This document shows positions 45,800 to 57,890 of a stretch of DNA of 64,000 nt, in pieces (the stretch's first letter is position 1; each line of letters opens with the position of its first letter). Source of the DNA: Ilex aquifolium (taxonomy: Eukaryota > Streptophyta > Magnoliopsida > Aquifoliales > Aquifoliaceae); assembly GCA_951799425.1 (NCBI GenBank), contig OX637398.1, positions 19,044,270 to 19,108,269 on the forward strand, given 5' to 3'. The notes beneath the pieces were generated by a model. It ran no database searches and was not told the DNA's origin. It saw only the letters and a list, made by a program, of their open reading frames with translations. The position numbers were made by a program, and so were the translations under genes.

Positions 45800-47240
45800 A
45801 AAATTTTGTACGAGTTCTTGGCATCGTGGTTCAAGTGGACGTTGAATTAGGTAGGATTTAGACAAATTGTTTGGTAATTTATTTGATTCTCCTGAACCAT
45901 CTCACACACGTCACACGATGACTACTGATCCACCTAATAATAAGAGGAATAATCTTTTTAATCTGGATGATCCTGAGGATAGGAGGAATAATCATGATGA
46001 GAATGATGTCGACAATTTGAATGCCAATCAGGGTCGAACTTTGTGTGAATATTTATAACTTGCACGACACACTGCACCTTCATGCATTATATTTATTTTG
46101 TAGGGTACAAATTTTATTTTCAAACCTGACATGATTGCATTACTTCCAAAATTTCATGACATGGACTCTGATAATCCTTGTATATCCGTGATTTTGAGGA
46201 GGTATGTTCCACCTTCCACGACAAAACTGTGACAGAGAATACAGTTCGATTAAAAATTTTTCCTTTCTTATTGAAGGATAAGGCTAAGACTTGACTGCAT
46301 TCTCTTAGACCTAGATCCATAGACATCTGGCAAGAAATGCAGAAGAAATTTTTGAAATTTTTTTTCCCACACATCGCACGAACTCTTTGAAATGTAAAAA
46401 CATGATTTTTTCACAAAAACGGTCTGAAATTTTTTATCAATGTTGGGATAAGTATAAAAACCTTGCGTCTTGCCCGCATCATGGCTATGAGACCTTGCAT
46501 CTTGCCCGCTTACAGATGCGCCAATTTGTTGAGATGATGTGCAATGGTGAGTTCATGGCTAAGGAATCTGATGAGTCTTCTGATTATTTTGATCAATTGG
46601 TTGAAAGTACACAATCTTGGGATACCACATCCCATGATTCTTCCAAAAATATGACTGCAAGTGCCTTATCAGGTGGGGGTAAATACCAGTTAGGGAATAG
46701 AATGATCTAGGAGCTAGGATTTCCACACTGTGGAGGAAGGTGAAGGCCATGGAATTTAGAAAGGTGAATGAGGTAAGGCTGTCCCTTAGGAGGAAATTTG
46801 CAGTATTTGTGAGATCCTAGGGCACCTCACAAAGGAGTATCCTACAATCCAGGTTTTAAAGAAGTCTTATATGATCATGTAAATGCTGCAAATAATTTTT
46901 CAAAGTCTTACAATAATCCTTACTCCAAAACTTAGAACCTTGGGTGAAAAACCATTCAAATTTTAGTTGGAGGAGTGAAAATTCTGCAACACAACCACCT
47001 CAACATGGTTCCTCTAATTTTGTTCCTTATATTCCACCCCCAAAGAGGAACTTTGAAGAGGTGTTTCAACAATTCATGCAAAGTCAGACCATTCTGAACA
47101 ATAGTTAGAAAAATTTGAATAACCAGACCACTCAGGCTCTTAATGACATTAGGAGCACTCTCACTAAATTGACTACTGCCCCGTGCCATCAGAAAAAGGT
47201 AAGTTTCCGGCACAACCACAGCCGAATTTGCAAGGTTAGT
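45800..47240 (+). pseudogene. gag relic of the decayed Athila-like element
   Basis: MFGNLFDSPEPSHTRH through NHDENDVDNLNANQGRTLCEYL (45867-46055) is followed by TAA (46056-46058), at the same codon as in the related nested element. Capsid text continues in broken frames (FKPDMIALLPKF, 46118 on; MKCKNMIFSQKRSEIFYQCW, 46387-46710). A knuckle relic (CSICEILGHL-like) lies near 46797-46840. Many stops. Confidence 0.78.
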
Positions 47241-47559
47241 TTAATGTGAGTGATTCTAGTTCAATTAACACTACACATGAGAAAGTAAAGTCTATCATCA
47301 CACTCCGTAGTAGTAATGTGATTCCAACGAAGGCTCGAAAGCCCGAGGAGTTTTCAAAACCTACAGGGGGGTTGACAAACTTGACTAGCTTGATCTTATA
47401 GAGCCTTTGAGGTGTTCGATAATTGAACTAACTTATGTTTTAAATTTAGGTGAAGAAAATTTTGAAATAGTTGAAGTTACTTCTACATTGAATTCTTCAC
47501 AAGTTCTTGAAGCCAGAGACATGCTGATTTAAAGTATGCATTTTTAGGAGAAGAGATTT

Positions 47560-48990
47560 TTTCGGCAGTAATTTCTTCTCATCTGAGTTTGACCCAAGAA
47601 GGTATGTTATTGAAAATTCTTGTAGAGCACAAGGGTGCTATTGGGTGGACTCTTGTTGATATCAAGGGAATTAGTCCCTTAGTGTGCCCACACAAGACTT
47701 ACTTAGAGGATAATGCCAAGACATCTAGGGAGATGCAACAGAAACTCAACCCTAACATGAAGGAAGTTAGTAGGAATGAAGTGTTGAAACTATTAGATGT
47801 AGAGATCATCTACCTTATAGCTGATAGTAAATGGGTGAGTCTCACAAAGGTAGTCCCTAAGAAATCGGGTGTGACTATAGTTGTCAATGACAATAATGAG
47901 CTTGTATTGATTAGGATAATAACTGGTTGGAGAATGTGCATTGACTACAGGAAATTGAACTATATGATGAGAAAATATCATTTCTCTTTGCCCTTCATGG
48001 ATCAGATTTTAGAAAGGGTAGCTTCACACTTGGATGGTTATTCGGGATATAATCAAATCAAGATTGCCCTAGAAGACCAAGAAAAAATCACATTTACTTG
48101 TCCTTTTTGGCACCTTTGCATATCAAATGATGCCTTTTGGACTTTGCAATGCACCTGCGACTTTTCAAAGGTTTATGTTTAGTATTTTTAGTTATATGGT
48201 TGAGTGTTTTCTTGAGATTTTATGGATGATTTTACTATTTTTGGTGATTCTTATAATGTCTGTCTTTCTAATCTTGAAAAAGTGTTAATCAAGTTTGAAG
48301 AAAAAACCTTATGTTTAACTGGAAAAAAGTGCCACTTCATGGTTCAAAAGGGAATTTTCCTTGGTCACATTGTCTTTTCTAAGGGAATTCAAGTTGATAG
48401 AGCCAAAATTGAATTGATTTTTAATTTGCCTACCCCAAAGACCCTTAAGGATGTTAGATTTTTTCTAGGTCATGTTGGTTTTTATAGGAGGTTTATAAGA
48501 GATTTTAGTTCAATATCTAGGCCACTTTACCATCTCCTAGGGAAAGACACTTTTCGAGTGGGGTGAGTCTTGCCAAGAAGCTTTTGGTAAGCATAAGGGC
48601 ATGCTCACTACTGCTCCAGTTATTCAATCACGAGCGATTATGTTGTGGGGGCGGTGTTAGGGCAAAAGAATGCGAAAAATTCACATGTCATATACTATAC
48701 TAGTATGACCTTAAATAATGCACAAATGAATTATTTTACCACAGAGAAAGAATTGCTAGCAGTATTTTTCCTAGACAAGTTTAGATCTTATCTTGTAGGA
48801 TCACCTATTGTTATTTTCACAGACCGTACAACTCTTAAATATTTATTGAAAAAAAAAGATGTAAAACCTAGGTTGCTCAGGTGGATCCTCCTACTCCAAT
48901 AATTTGACAAAACCATCAAAGATAAAAAAAGAGTAAAGAATGTTGTGGCTGACCATTTGTCTAGACTTGTGAGTAAGGTGCCAATGGAGA
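47560..48990 (+). pseudogene. RT and RNase H relic
   Basis: 47589-48182 has IGWTLVDIKGISPLVCPHKT, PKKSGVTIVVND, GWRMCIDYRKLN and GYSGYNQIKIALEDQEKITF, then a one-base insertion in the T-run near 48104 shifts the frame. 48222-48566 holds MDDFTIFGDS (catalytic D-D kept) and [14 protein letters not shown]. 48645-48902 holds RNase H text (YFTTEKELLAVF, FTDRTTLKYLL). Upstream, the protease is missing: gag linker text at about 47370 joins sequence matching the region just before RT (about 47480). Confidence 0.82.
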
Positions 48991-49099
48991 TAATGCCAAT
49001 TAACGACACATTCTCTAATGAATAGTTGTTGAAAATTTTTACATTACCTTGGTTTGCTAACATTGTCAATATTATTGTGATAGGTAACATGCTTACCAA

Positions 49100-50337
49100 T
49101 TGGAGTGCACAAGACAAAATGAAATTTCTGGTGGAGTTACGAAGTTTCTTTTGGGATGATCCCTACCTGTTCAAGTATTGTCCCAACCAGATTATCAGAT
49201 GATGTGTCCCAAATGAGGAGGTAAGTAACATTCTTTCCTTTTATCACTCAAAGGCTTGTGGAGGCCATTTTTCTACTAGAAAAACCGTTGCAAAAATTCT
49301 GTAGTGTAAATTTTATTGGCCTACACTCTTTAAATATGCACATAATTTTTGTAAAGCCCGTGAGCAATGTCAAAGGCTAGGAGGGATTACCTGAAGGAAT
49401 ATGATGCCCTTTAACTCGATTTTTATCATTGGAATTTTTGATTTTTGGGGCATTAATTTCATGGGTCTTTTCCCTCCCTCTTTTGGATATTTATATATTT
49501 TTGTGGCAATTGACTAGGTTCTCAAGTGGATTGAGGCTATACCATGTTGGATTAATGATCATAAAATTGTGTTGAAATTTTTAAAGGAAAACATTGTGTT
49601 CAAATTTGGTATACCTTGAGCCATTATAAATGATGGAGGATTGCACTTTTGTAACAAACTTTTTGAAACCTCGATGAAAAAATATGGTGTTACCCATAAA
49701 GTTGCAACTCCTTATCACCCACAGACAAGTGGGCACACAAAGCTTACTAATCGGGAGGTCAAACATATTTTGGAGAAAACAATTAATCCAGATCGCAAGG
49801 TTTGGTTATTACAACTAACTGATGTGTTATGGGCATACCACATTATGTATAAAATCCCGATTTGCATGTCTTCGTACAGATTGATTTATGGAAAAACTTG
49901 TCATTTACTTTTGGAATTGGAACACAAAGCTTATTGAACCATTAAAATGTTTAGTTTTAGCCTTAAAAAAACTAGCTCCTTACGAAAACTGTAACTGAAT
50001 AAGCTTGATGAGATCCGGAATGAAGCTTACGAGAATTCTAAGATTAGTAAAGAACGAATGAAGGTATTTCATGACAAATATTTTGAGAAAAACTTTTGAG
50101 CCTTCACAAAAACTTCTCTTGTATAATCCTAGGTTGCATTTGTTTCCGAACAAGCTTAGATCTAGATGGACTGGCCCTTTTATTGTTAAAGAAGTTTTTT
50201 CATATGTGGTGGTGGAGATTGGAAACCCTAAGAACGGGACTATTTTTAAAGTTAATGACCAACATTTGAATCCGTTCTTGGAAGGGGGAGTAGTAGAAGT
50301 GAAATCCATTGGGTTGGTGGATCCCCACTATGAATAG
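49100..50337 (+). pseudogene. Integrase relic
   Basis: Zinc-binding text near 49225-49375, core at 49480-49937 (VAIDVLKW-like with a TAG in place of Tyr; [20 protein letters not shown], where the second catalytic Asp context is altered from SDGG to NDGG). QTSGHTKLTNRE has Lys where the catalytic Glu (GQAEL) is expected. The C-terminus at 50071-50337 (KLRSRWTGPFIVKEVFSY ... VDPHYE) ends TAG. Confidence 0.8.
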
Positions 50338-50738
50338 TCATTGAAGACTCAACCCAATTGTTGTATAATAGTTTTTTCTATTTGTTTAACATTTTGTTTG
50401 TTTTTGTTGAGTCTTAATTATTTTAGGTTGATGCGAAGCTGATTGAGGTATGTCTTCTTCCTACACCTATGCCTTTATATTATCTGAAGTCACTATTTAG
50501 ATCATACATTAGGTACAAAGTAGGGTTTAGGGTGGGGGTAGATTCACAATTCGAGTGAGTTTTCATCAAGGTCAACGTTGTGTGTTTTATCATGTTTGTG
50601 TTTAGGTAATAGAAGTGAAAATTTTCATTAGGCAAAGTCTTTTTGGAGTCATAGCAAAATATTTCTAAGTTGGGATTCAAAATTTTTTTTGGGACAAAAT
50701 TTTTTGTATGTGCCAAACCAATGACCTTTAGGGAAAAC

Positions 50739-50990
50739 GCGTCTGGACGGGAGTGACCACGCGTCTAGACGCAATATTTTTTTTTTGCATCCTTGTTTTT
50801 TTTCTAAGTGTCAGAACAAGGGAGACATTCTGGAAAATGCATCTGGACGGGACTTGAACATGCGTCAGGACAGAAACCTAAGAGTCTCAAATTTGAAACA
50901 CGCATCTGGATGCACAAGAATTAAAACTCCCAATAAGAGACCGTTGAGGCTTGCGTCCGGATGGACAAGAACATGCGTCCGTACACGTTT
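50739..50990. repeat. Paired CpG palindromes between integrase and the extra-ORF relic
   Basis: Copies start at 50739 (GCGTCTGGACGG), 50762 (GCGTCTAGACGC, a perfect palindrome), 50839, 50862, 50902, 50953 and 50975. The pairs are 22-23 bp apart. Confidence 0.8.
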
Positions 50991-51124
50991 TCCTAAAGCT
51001 TAAAAAAGGGACTTTAGCTGATTTTTTTTTCAAAACTCGCCCTCTCTTAAAAATCTGAATTTATTCCTTCCCTTAAACCTTTTAACCCAAAAACATCACT
51101 ATTTTCTCTCCTTTCCACATTCCT

Positions 51125-51196
51125 AGGGTGCCACTGAGAACATTGAGATTCAAGAGACCAAGGACGTTTACTCAAGATGCTCCCGTGGATTTGTGA
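51125..51196 (+). pseudogene. Remnant of the extra 3' ORF (first 24 codons)
   Basis: 24 codons align with the start of the extra ORF of the right-hand element (63036, minus): the RT-x-x-x-KRPRT-x-TQD pattern is kept, as PLRTLRFKRPRTFTQD here against PPRTSTSKRPRTGTQD there. The start codon is AGG instead of ATG, and TGA ends it at 51194-51196. The rest of the ORF is deleted and the conserved pre-purine-tract box follows within about 35 bp. Confidence 0.65.
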
Positions 51197-51229
51197 CATG
51201 GAGTTGTTATCTATATATTTGACAACAGG

Positions 51230-51352
51230 TTGATATTTATGGGTAACATCTTTGGAAACCCTCACGAGACTAAACTCGTCCACTAGGGACAACCTAGAGG
51301 TTTAAAGACTTGTTGCATATGCTAAATACAATCGTGAGTCCTACGAAAGTAG
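51230..51352 (+). other. Conserved non-coding box before the polypurine tract
   Basis: Close match to 22660-22782 and to the reverse of 60192-60315. It is better preserved than the coding parts of this element. CTAGG/CCTAG with a 5-base loop is possible at about 51284-51298. A solo LTR is inserted at its right edge. Confidence 0.7.
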
Positions 51353-51355
51353 ATG

Positions 51356-53750
51356 TGCGGCGCCCCTAAAACCGGGAGATCCTTTATTAACCGTTGATAA
51401 TCCATCAACCCGCGGAAGTACCCGTGATTGTCGCACAACCCGACATCACGTCAATAGCATACCCTTGACCGAGATTATAAAAGAAAAACAAAGTCTATAT
51501 ACTTTTAATCGGTTGACCCGTCCGAGGTCCGACATACCACCATTGGTAGTTTATTATTGTCCATTTATAACATTTGAAGGGAGGAAACACATAGCTCAAA
51601 AACTTGGCAAAACAGTTTTAAAATTTCAGATTTTTGGAAAGCGTACCGGTACGTTGTGCCTACTGGACCACGTTGTACCAGTATGCTCTACCGGTACGCC
51701 TTACCCAGTTTTGTCTGTTTCACCTGTTTTCAATTTCCAATCCCATCAATTCCATTCCAAAAACCATCCCATACATGTTTAAAGAATTTTTTCACATAAA
51801 ACATGCTACCTACAATACCTATTTCAAGAAATTCCATATATTTACATGTCAAAACTAAGTTTTCATAATAATTTTACAAAAACTCAAAATAAAGCCACAT
51901 TCCGGCTTTCTTCATCCACGGGGCTCGAATTGGGAACCATCCACCGGCGTATATCCCGCACCTGAAATGTTTTTCCTGTATAGGGTGAGCCACGCTCAAT
52001 AGAGTATCTCCTACAGAGACTACTCCTCAATCTAGATGCATATGAAATGTTCACACACAACAATTTACGAGCAACATTCTTTTCAATCAAGAAAATGCAA
52101 TCCCATGATAGGAATTTTCATGTCATGCTATGAATTAAGATGAAACTCACTCATACAACTTCAACCCGAGTCCTCACCGATTCCCACAACACAATGCAAT
52201 GCACTTGTGAAGTAAATCTGTCATTGACGAAAATTCATCCAATGATCGTTTTAAATAAAAATCATGAGTTAATAAACTAAATCATTGTTGGATGATACCC
52301 ATTGAATGGATATTTTATAGAATAAAATCAAGTGTCTTTGTTGGGTATCGGATTCTCGGAATCTCACCGCCGGTTTCGTACACCATTACATTTTTTTGGA
52401 ATTTCACCCCCGGTAAGTGTATGAACCATGTAGCCGGGTCTTGCACCCGAGGGAGAATCTAGTCCTTCTTGCTATACCCGACATAAGTTTTTTTCATGCA
52501 ACCATGCTACTCAAGGGGATCTTCGATCCAACCTTCCCGAGACCACTTATCAATCACCAAGTATGGTGTTTGATCAACCATGCACACACACACCAACACT
52601 CATGACTCATGCCCATGAATGTGATGCAAATTCTATGCCCAAATTGCAATGCATGCCAAGTGAGCAATTTTCACATATCAACATGTATCATGACAATTTA
52701 TATCATATGCATATAATCACCCTTATCCCACAATGTCAACATATTAATGAACATATATCAACAATCATAACAAGCATGTTATTACACAATTTATGTCCAA
52801 AACACACTTTACTCATAAGAGCATCATCTAAATACATAGCATACACACACAATACCAAAATTCCAAGAGGTATCACAAGGAACTTCCACATATCAATTTC
52901 AAGGTAGAACTTGAAATAAACCATTTCTACACTCATTTCTTCATTTCCATAACAATAAACTCATTTCCATAACAAGAGACAAGGCATAGGTAGTTCTATA
53001 CCCCTAATCATTCCCTATGGACACCATAGGTTGTAAATAACCAAAGTAGGAGGGAACCCTACCTCAAATGGAGTGTGGATAACTTCAAGAACACCAACCA
53101 AACTTCAAGGTATTGATTTCCCAAAAATATCCTCCTTGGATCTTCGGTGAAATCTTTTGTTCTTGGTATGGTTGCGTAGTCCTTGTCGCGTAGATCGACT
53201 TTAATACCTGGCTCGAAGAATTCCGACCGACGAAACGCCGTAGATCGTAGCGAGAAGGTAGAAGTTTTTTCTTTTTTTCCTCTCTTCCTCTCCAACGTGA
53301 GAACACCGCAGACCCAGCAGATTACATGTCTGAAAAATCAGATTTTTTACTCCTATTTATAGTTTTAAAGCTTGGCTCACGTCGCGCCACACGCTACCCT
53401 TTTTCCCGGGTCCATTTTCGCCCCGAAACGATTAAATTTCGTACCGGTTTAAGCTCAAAATATTTTATATGAACTTTATTTAAATTATTTTTCAAATTTC
53501 AAAATTTTAATAAAAATTTCGTTTTTGGGGTCACCTGAGACCCGATCACCTCGTAAAACGTGAAAAATCCGACTATCTCAAAATTCGACGAAATTTGTCT
53601 GGGTAACTAGATTTTGCGAGATGAATCCAACGGTGAGGTTCGTTTCGTCATCCGAGCTCTAGAAAAATAAGGGTTCTCAACCCGCACCGTAGTGACAAAT
53701 TACCGTTTTGCCCTTTTTCATAAAAGGTTCAAATTTTTCCAGGTTTTACA
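51356..53750 (-). mobile_element. Solo LTR, probably of a chromovirus (Tekay/Del-like)
   Basis: A 2395-bp insert. On the minus strand it begins TGTAAAACCTGG and ends GGCGCCGCA. It is flanked by AGATG at 51351-51355 and 53751-53755. A minus-strand TATA box (CTATAAATAGG) lies at about 53353-53363. It contains no gag or pol. Length and end sequences suit large-LTR chromoviruses, but lineage is inferred from memory only. Confidence 0.78.
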
Positions 53751-53814
53751 AGATGTGTGTTATTTTATTTTATTTATGTCTTATTAGGGACTAGCAAGAG
53801 TTAAGTTGGGGGTA

Positions 53815-55065
53815 TGATTAGCCTTAGATGTTGTGTTATTATGGTATTCATTATTGGCTAATTACGCTGGGCAAGGCAGTAATTATACTGATTTAATTGA
53901 GTTTTAGATATGTTTTTTTTTTTGGAGTGTTCTCCAGTTTTGTAGGTAAATAGGTTGACTTGATGACCAATAGGACAAAACACAAGAAAAAGAAAAGGTT
54001 CAGAAATCAAGGGAGACAAAGGAAGCATACTGGAAAATGCGTCTGGATGGCAAATCAAGGAGCATCCGGACGAAAATTCTAGTAGCTGCTCTAAAACGAG
54101 TGAAAAAAGTGCGTTCGAACGGAAAATAACACGCGTCCAGATGCGGGTTCCTTAAAGGCTAAGACAAGCATGCGCGTCCAGATGGTGGAAACCATGCGTC
54201 TGGAGGCGTGTTTGGAATTTGCCTAGATCACCATGTTGTCATCTTAGATTAGGTTTTTGCTACCTCATTGCCTAGAAAAAGGAATATAATTCTACATTGT
54301 ATTTACTTTTGGTCTTCTAGTTTTCTTTCTTTAGTTTTATTGTAATTACTTTATAGCCGGCTAAAAGCTAAACTAAAGTTAGGAGAGATATTTTCAATGA
54401 AATACAATATTTGTCTTTGATCCAATGTTTTTAATGTTTGATTTATTCTTTTAATTCAATTCTTGTTTTCTAGTAAAGTTTTTGCTCTATATAATTTCTT
54501 AATTCATTGTGGCACGTACATCGATTGTTTGAAATTCTCTACGAGACAAATAACTAGTTATTCCATGCTTTAATTAATGAATAACATTTTCATAAGATAA
54601 TTGATTTGTTATTCGCAATAAATTTTGGGTTTATTTGCCGGAGAGCTTGATTTATGTAGACTTCAGACACGGTGAATGCTTGTAATATGCATGTGAATTT
54701 CTAGATTTATTTGGATAATTTATTGGTTATATCTTTTGATGTTTTCATATACCACCGCTAAATATTTTGGTTGGGATCACTCATCAGCTGATTCCCAACT
54801 GAGTTCAAAAACTGGATCATAGATAATTATTGTGTTGAATTTAAAGGGTATCCCGATACTTTAGTATTTCAAATTATTAATTTTACTCAATTAATCTCTG
54901 TTCTTTTGAACAAAACCAATTTCAAAAAACTTTAAAGTATTTTTATTTTATTTTTCCTTGTGTTCTAACTCTTTCTCAAATTCCTGTGATACAACCGCGG
55001 ACTTCCGAGTATTATATTACTTCTCGACAACTTACGCTTGGGTTTGCATTCTTAAAGTTGTAGCA
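53815..55065 (+). repeat. 3' LTR of the decayed Athila-like element
   Basis: Begins TGATTAGCC after a purine tract (AAGTTGGGGGTA, 53803-53814) and ends TTGTAGCA before the TTAAG target duplicate at 55066-55070. Confidence 0.88.
54039..54208. repeat. Paired CpG palindromes in the 3' LTR
   Basis: Copies start at 54039, 54062, 54111, 54133, 54174 and 54196 (steps 23, 49, 22, 41, 22), matching the set in the 5' LTR. Typical variants are GCGTCTGGATGG, GCATCCGGACGA, GCGTCCAGATGC. Confidence 0.8.
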
Positions 55066-57415
55066 TTAAGGTTCCTTTGTTACTCCTTAAAGAGCCGCTC
55101 TGCAAAGCCTCTGAATATTCTTAAATATCTGTAAGTCTTATACATGTTATATGATGGATTTTACCATTGTAGTGACGGAGTTTCATATGGTTTTTCTCTT
55201 ATGCGTGTGATGAATGCTATGATTTTACTGTTGTAGTGACGGATTTGTTGCATAACCATATGCATAGCTAAAACTATCTTGTGAAATGTCATTTGAAGAA
55301 ACTAATTTTGAACCGTTGATTCTAAAACTAAAGAGCCACTTACTAAGGTTTTCAAAACAGATGCCACTTTTGACCCGTCTCAAAGCATGCCGAGAACCTG
55401 TCCAAGAGTAAGACTCTTTGCTTCCCTTTTTGGACTACCTGATGGTTTTCTAACCATTTCAAAGTGTTGATGGGAAGTTAGGAACAATGTTCTTGAATGA
55501 CTCTTCTATTCATCCATTTTGTTGGTTTTATTGTAAAACAAGAGAGGAAACTCAAATTCAAGCAGTTTAATCGAGTAATTTTGCAATTCTATAATTATAT
55601 TTTTTGACTTTTATATAATTGTGGCGTGAAACATCTATTATTTATGGTGGAAGTAAAATATATGCTGCCTATTAATGCCCAAACTCCAATTTTCCCACTA
55701 TGTATTAAATAAGGCACCCCAGTTATTTGTTTGGAGCATTAAGGTGTCCAACTCCTTATGTTGAGCTATCAAGTAATCTTTAAGCCACTATATGTAATGG
55801 CTACATGCATTCTGGGTCCATTCGCTACAAAATGGAAGAAGTTTGGAACAGCTAATCAGAGAGCTTTCTATGAAACCTCTTGGGACCTGAAATAAACTAC
55901 TTGATTTCTCATTAGGTCAATCTTTAGAACAGTTGACTTTAGTCTCTTAAGATATTCCTCTCAAATTATGAATTTGAATTGGACATTAGCATTAGTTTTG
56001 GAAGAGAATGTTACTACGATGAGTGGGTCAATTTTTTTCCCTTCGAATCTAACTTTTAAAAGGTTAGCACTCGGCTTTTGTGGAGCTTAGTTTCTCTTTC
56101 GAAGGAAGATTTATGGAGTGCTATTTTGGGTTTCAAATTTTGCAATGCGAGTTATGTTGGTTGCCCAAACTGGTTGTCCCTTCTTTTGGTTGTGAGTGTT
56201 GATGGCTTTGCGAAGATCTTAAGTTATTAGGAGGGGTTTTTCGGCGTTGTACATAATGTTATTGATAGAAAGTGTTGTAGATAGTTCAAGAATGCTCTTT
56301 TGCATGTTTATGGTTTGACAATAGATTTTTTGCATTACAATTTGTGGAACTTTATACCACTGTTGGTGATTATGTACATGTGTTACGTTAGTTCTAGTGT
56401 CTAGAAATGGAGTTTAATTATGTCTTCTTTGCTCGGAATTGAAATGACTAAGAATTCGAGGTGGTTAGCTCCATTTCTAGGAATTTTTGTTTGTTTTTTT
56501 GATAGTATGTACTCCTGATGATTTTTATTATGGGTATATACTCCTGGTGATTTGTTCACTGTAAGAGCATTCTTTATGACATTGATGACAGGTGTTGATG
56601 TAAATTTTCTTCAGGAAAATATTTAGGGTTTCTTCCCCTCAATGCGCCCCCCGGCTCACTTGCCTAAAAGCACCTTATTTGTGTAAAAAATTACTTGGCC
56701 TTCTGCTTCTTGATTATGAGTTATTTGATTGGCGGGGTTTAGTGACGAGAGAATGGATGTGAACTAAAGAGAGCCTGCCTTTCTGGCTGTCAACAATAGA
56801 ATAATAGAGAATTTAGTGCTGATAGAGTTCTTGAATCATTGATAGGGATTCTGAATTTGTTGGAACACAATGGACAAAAACGTACTTCTTAGCATAGTTC
56901 CATGAATGGGGTTTATAAGGTGCGGAACTTCATGCAACTATGCTGTATAACATAGGACTGTTGTGGGATTTAGATTGAGAATGCCAAATTGCAAATATTA
57001 AAATTGTGAGCATTCAAAAGCCATCTTTCAACCATATATAGAAAATGTTAAATATATCACAAGGGAATAGAAAATGTGGATAAGTCTATGTTTGGCGACT
57101 GAATATTCTACTTCTATATTTGAGTGGTAGGTTTCAACTAAGGGTTGGAGGGTGTTGAGTGCAGTTTCTCTTTATGAACATGTAGGACCTACTTTTCACA
57201 AAATAAATCGTTGTGAGGTTATCAGGTCAATAACACTTGTCTTTTTTATTTCGATTTTTTTTTCTTTTTTGATCTTACAACATACTTCATCAATTAAAAT
57301 CTAGGTCATGTCTCAGACTAATTGACATCATTTTAATAGGGATAGCAGATCTCATGTTAACTATGTGTTTTAGTTTATATAGAACAAGGTGTAAGACTTA
57401 TCTTTTCTTGCCTAG

Positions 57416-57438
57416 TCTCTCTCTCTCTCTCTCTCTCT
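57416..57438. repeat. (CT)n microsatellite
   Basis: About 11 CT units in the low-copy island. Confidence 0.88.
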
Positions 57439-57499
57439 TTCTCCACACATTTTCTTTTACAGAATAAGATTATTTATAATTACCATGTTTCTTGTGTAG

Positions 57500-57626
57500 G
57501 TTTGGTCCATGTAAGAGGTTCCATTGTTCCAGCTACATGAGAGCATCAAAACACACTGATGGTCCTCCTTTGTTGCTTGAGCGAACTCCAACTTTTGTGG
57601 CATGGAGATATTTTATAATTGCATGA
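57500..57626 (+). other. Candidate host exon (unrecognised)
   Basis: After TTTCTTGTGTAG (a possible 3' splice site ending 57499), an open stretch reads GPCKRFHCSSYMRASKHTDG then PPLLLERTPTFVAW, ending at TGA about 57624-57626. It lacks a start codon and a clear 5' splice site. I do not recognise the protein. Confidence 0.25.
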
Positions 57627-57810
57627 CATCTTTAACTTCATTATCAATATTTTATATCATTTACACTGGAACTCATGCAATATTGCAGAAATAATTCAAC
57701 GAGTGAATTGTTATTGTTTTGCTTGAGCTGTGTCCTTTGGATAATTGTGATTCTTTTTTCTTTTATCCCCCATTTTTTGATTCTCATAAGCTTGTCTTTA
57801 TTCTTGCAGC

Positions 57811-57890
57811 CAACTGCTGTACTTGGTGGACTAGCTTGGGCTTTATTACTTCTCCATTATAATGATGAGAGGAGAGTAATTCCTAAAGGT
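57811..57890 (+). other. Candidate host exon with a hydrophobic segment (unrecognised)
   Basis: A pyrimidine-rich tract ending TATTCTTGCAG (57810) precedes PTAVLGGLAWALLLLHYNDE and RRVIPKG. A GT (AAAG|GTGTTG) follows at about 57891. The hydrophobic run AVLGGLAWALLLL followed by charged residues suggests a membrane segment. The protein is not recognised, and it may belong to a host gene with further exons that I cannot see. Confidence 0.35.

Larger units (their letters stand above)
42851..55065 (+). mobile_element. Decayed Athila-like Ty3/Gypsy element with two nested solo LTRs
   Basis: LTRs at 42851-45638 (expanded by a solo LTR insertion; about 1231 bp without it) and 53815-55065 (1251 bp) begin TGATTAG and end TTGTAGCA. 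The target duplication TTAAG is at 42846-42850 and 55066-55070. Internal gag, RT, RNase H and integrase text is the same family as 13837-24187 but more damaged, and the protease region is deleted. A second solo LTR (51356-53750) lies before the 3' LTR. It cannot be autonomous. Confidence 0.88.

Noticed and set aside
51465-51782. A 105-codon frame within the large solo LTR
   Set aside because: It lies wholly in LTR sequence, opposite to the LTR's own TATA orientation, with no domain.
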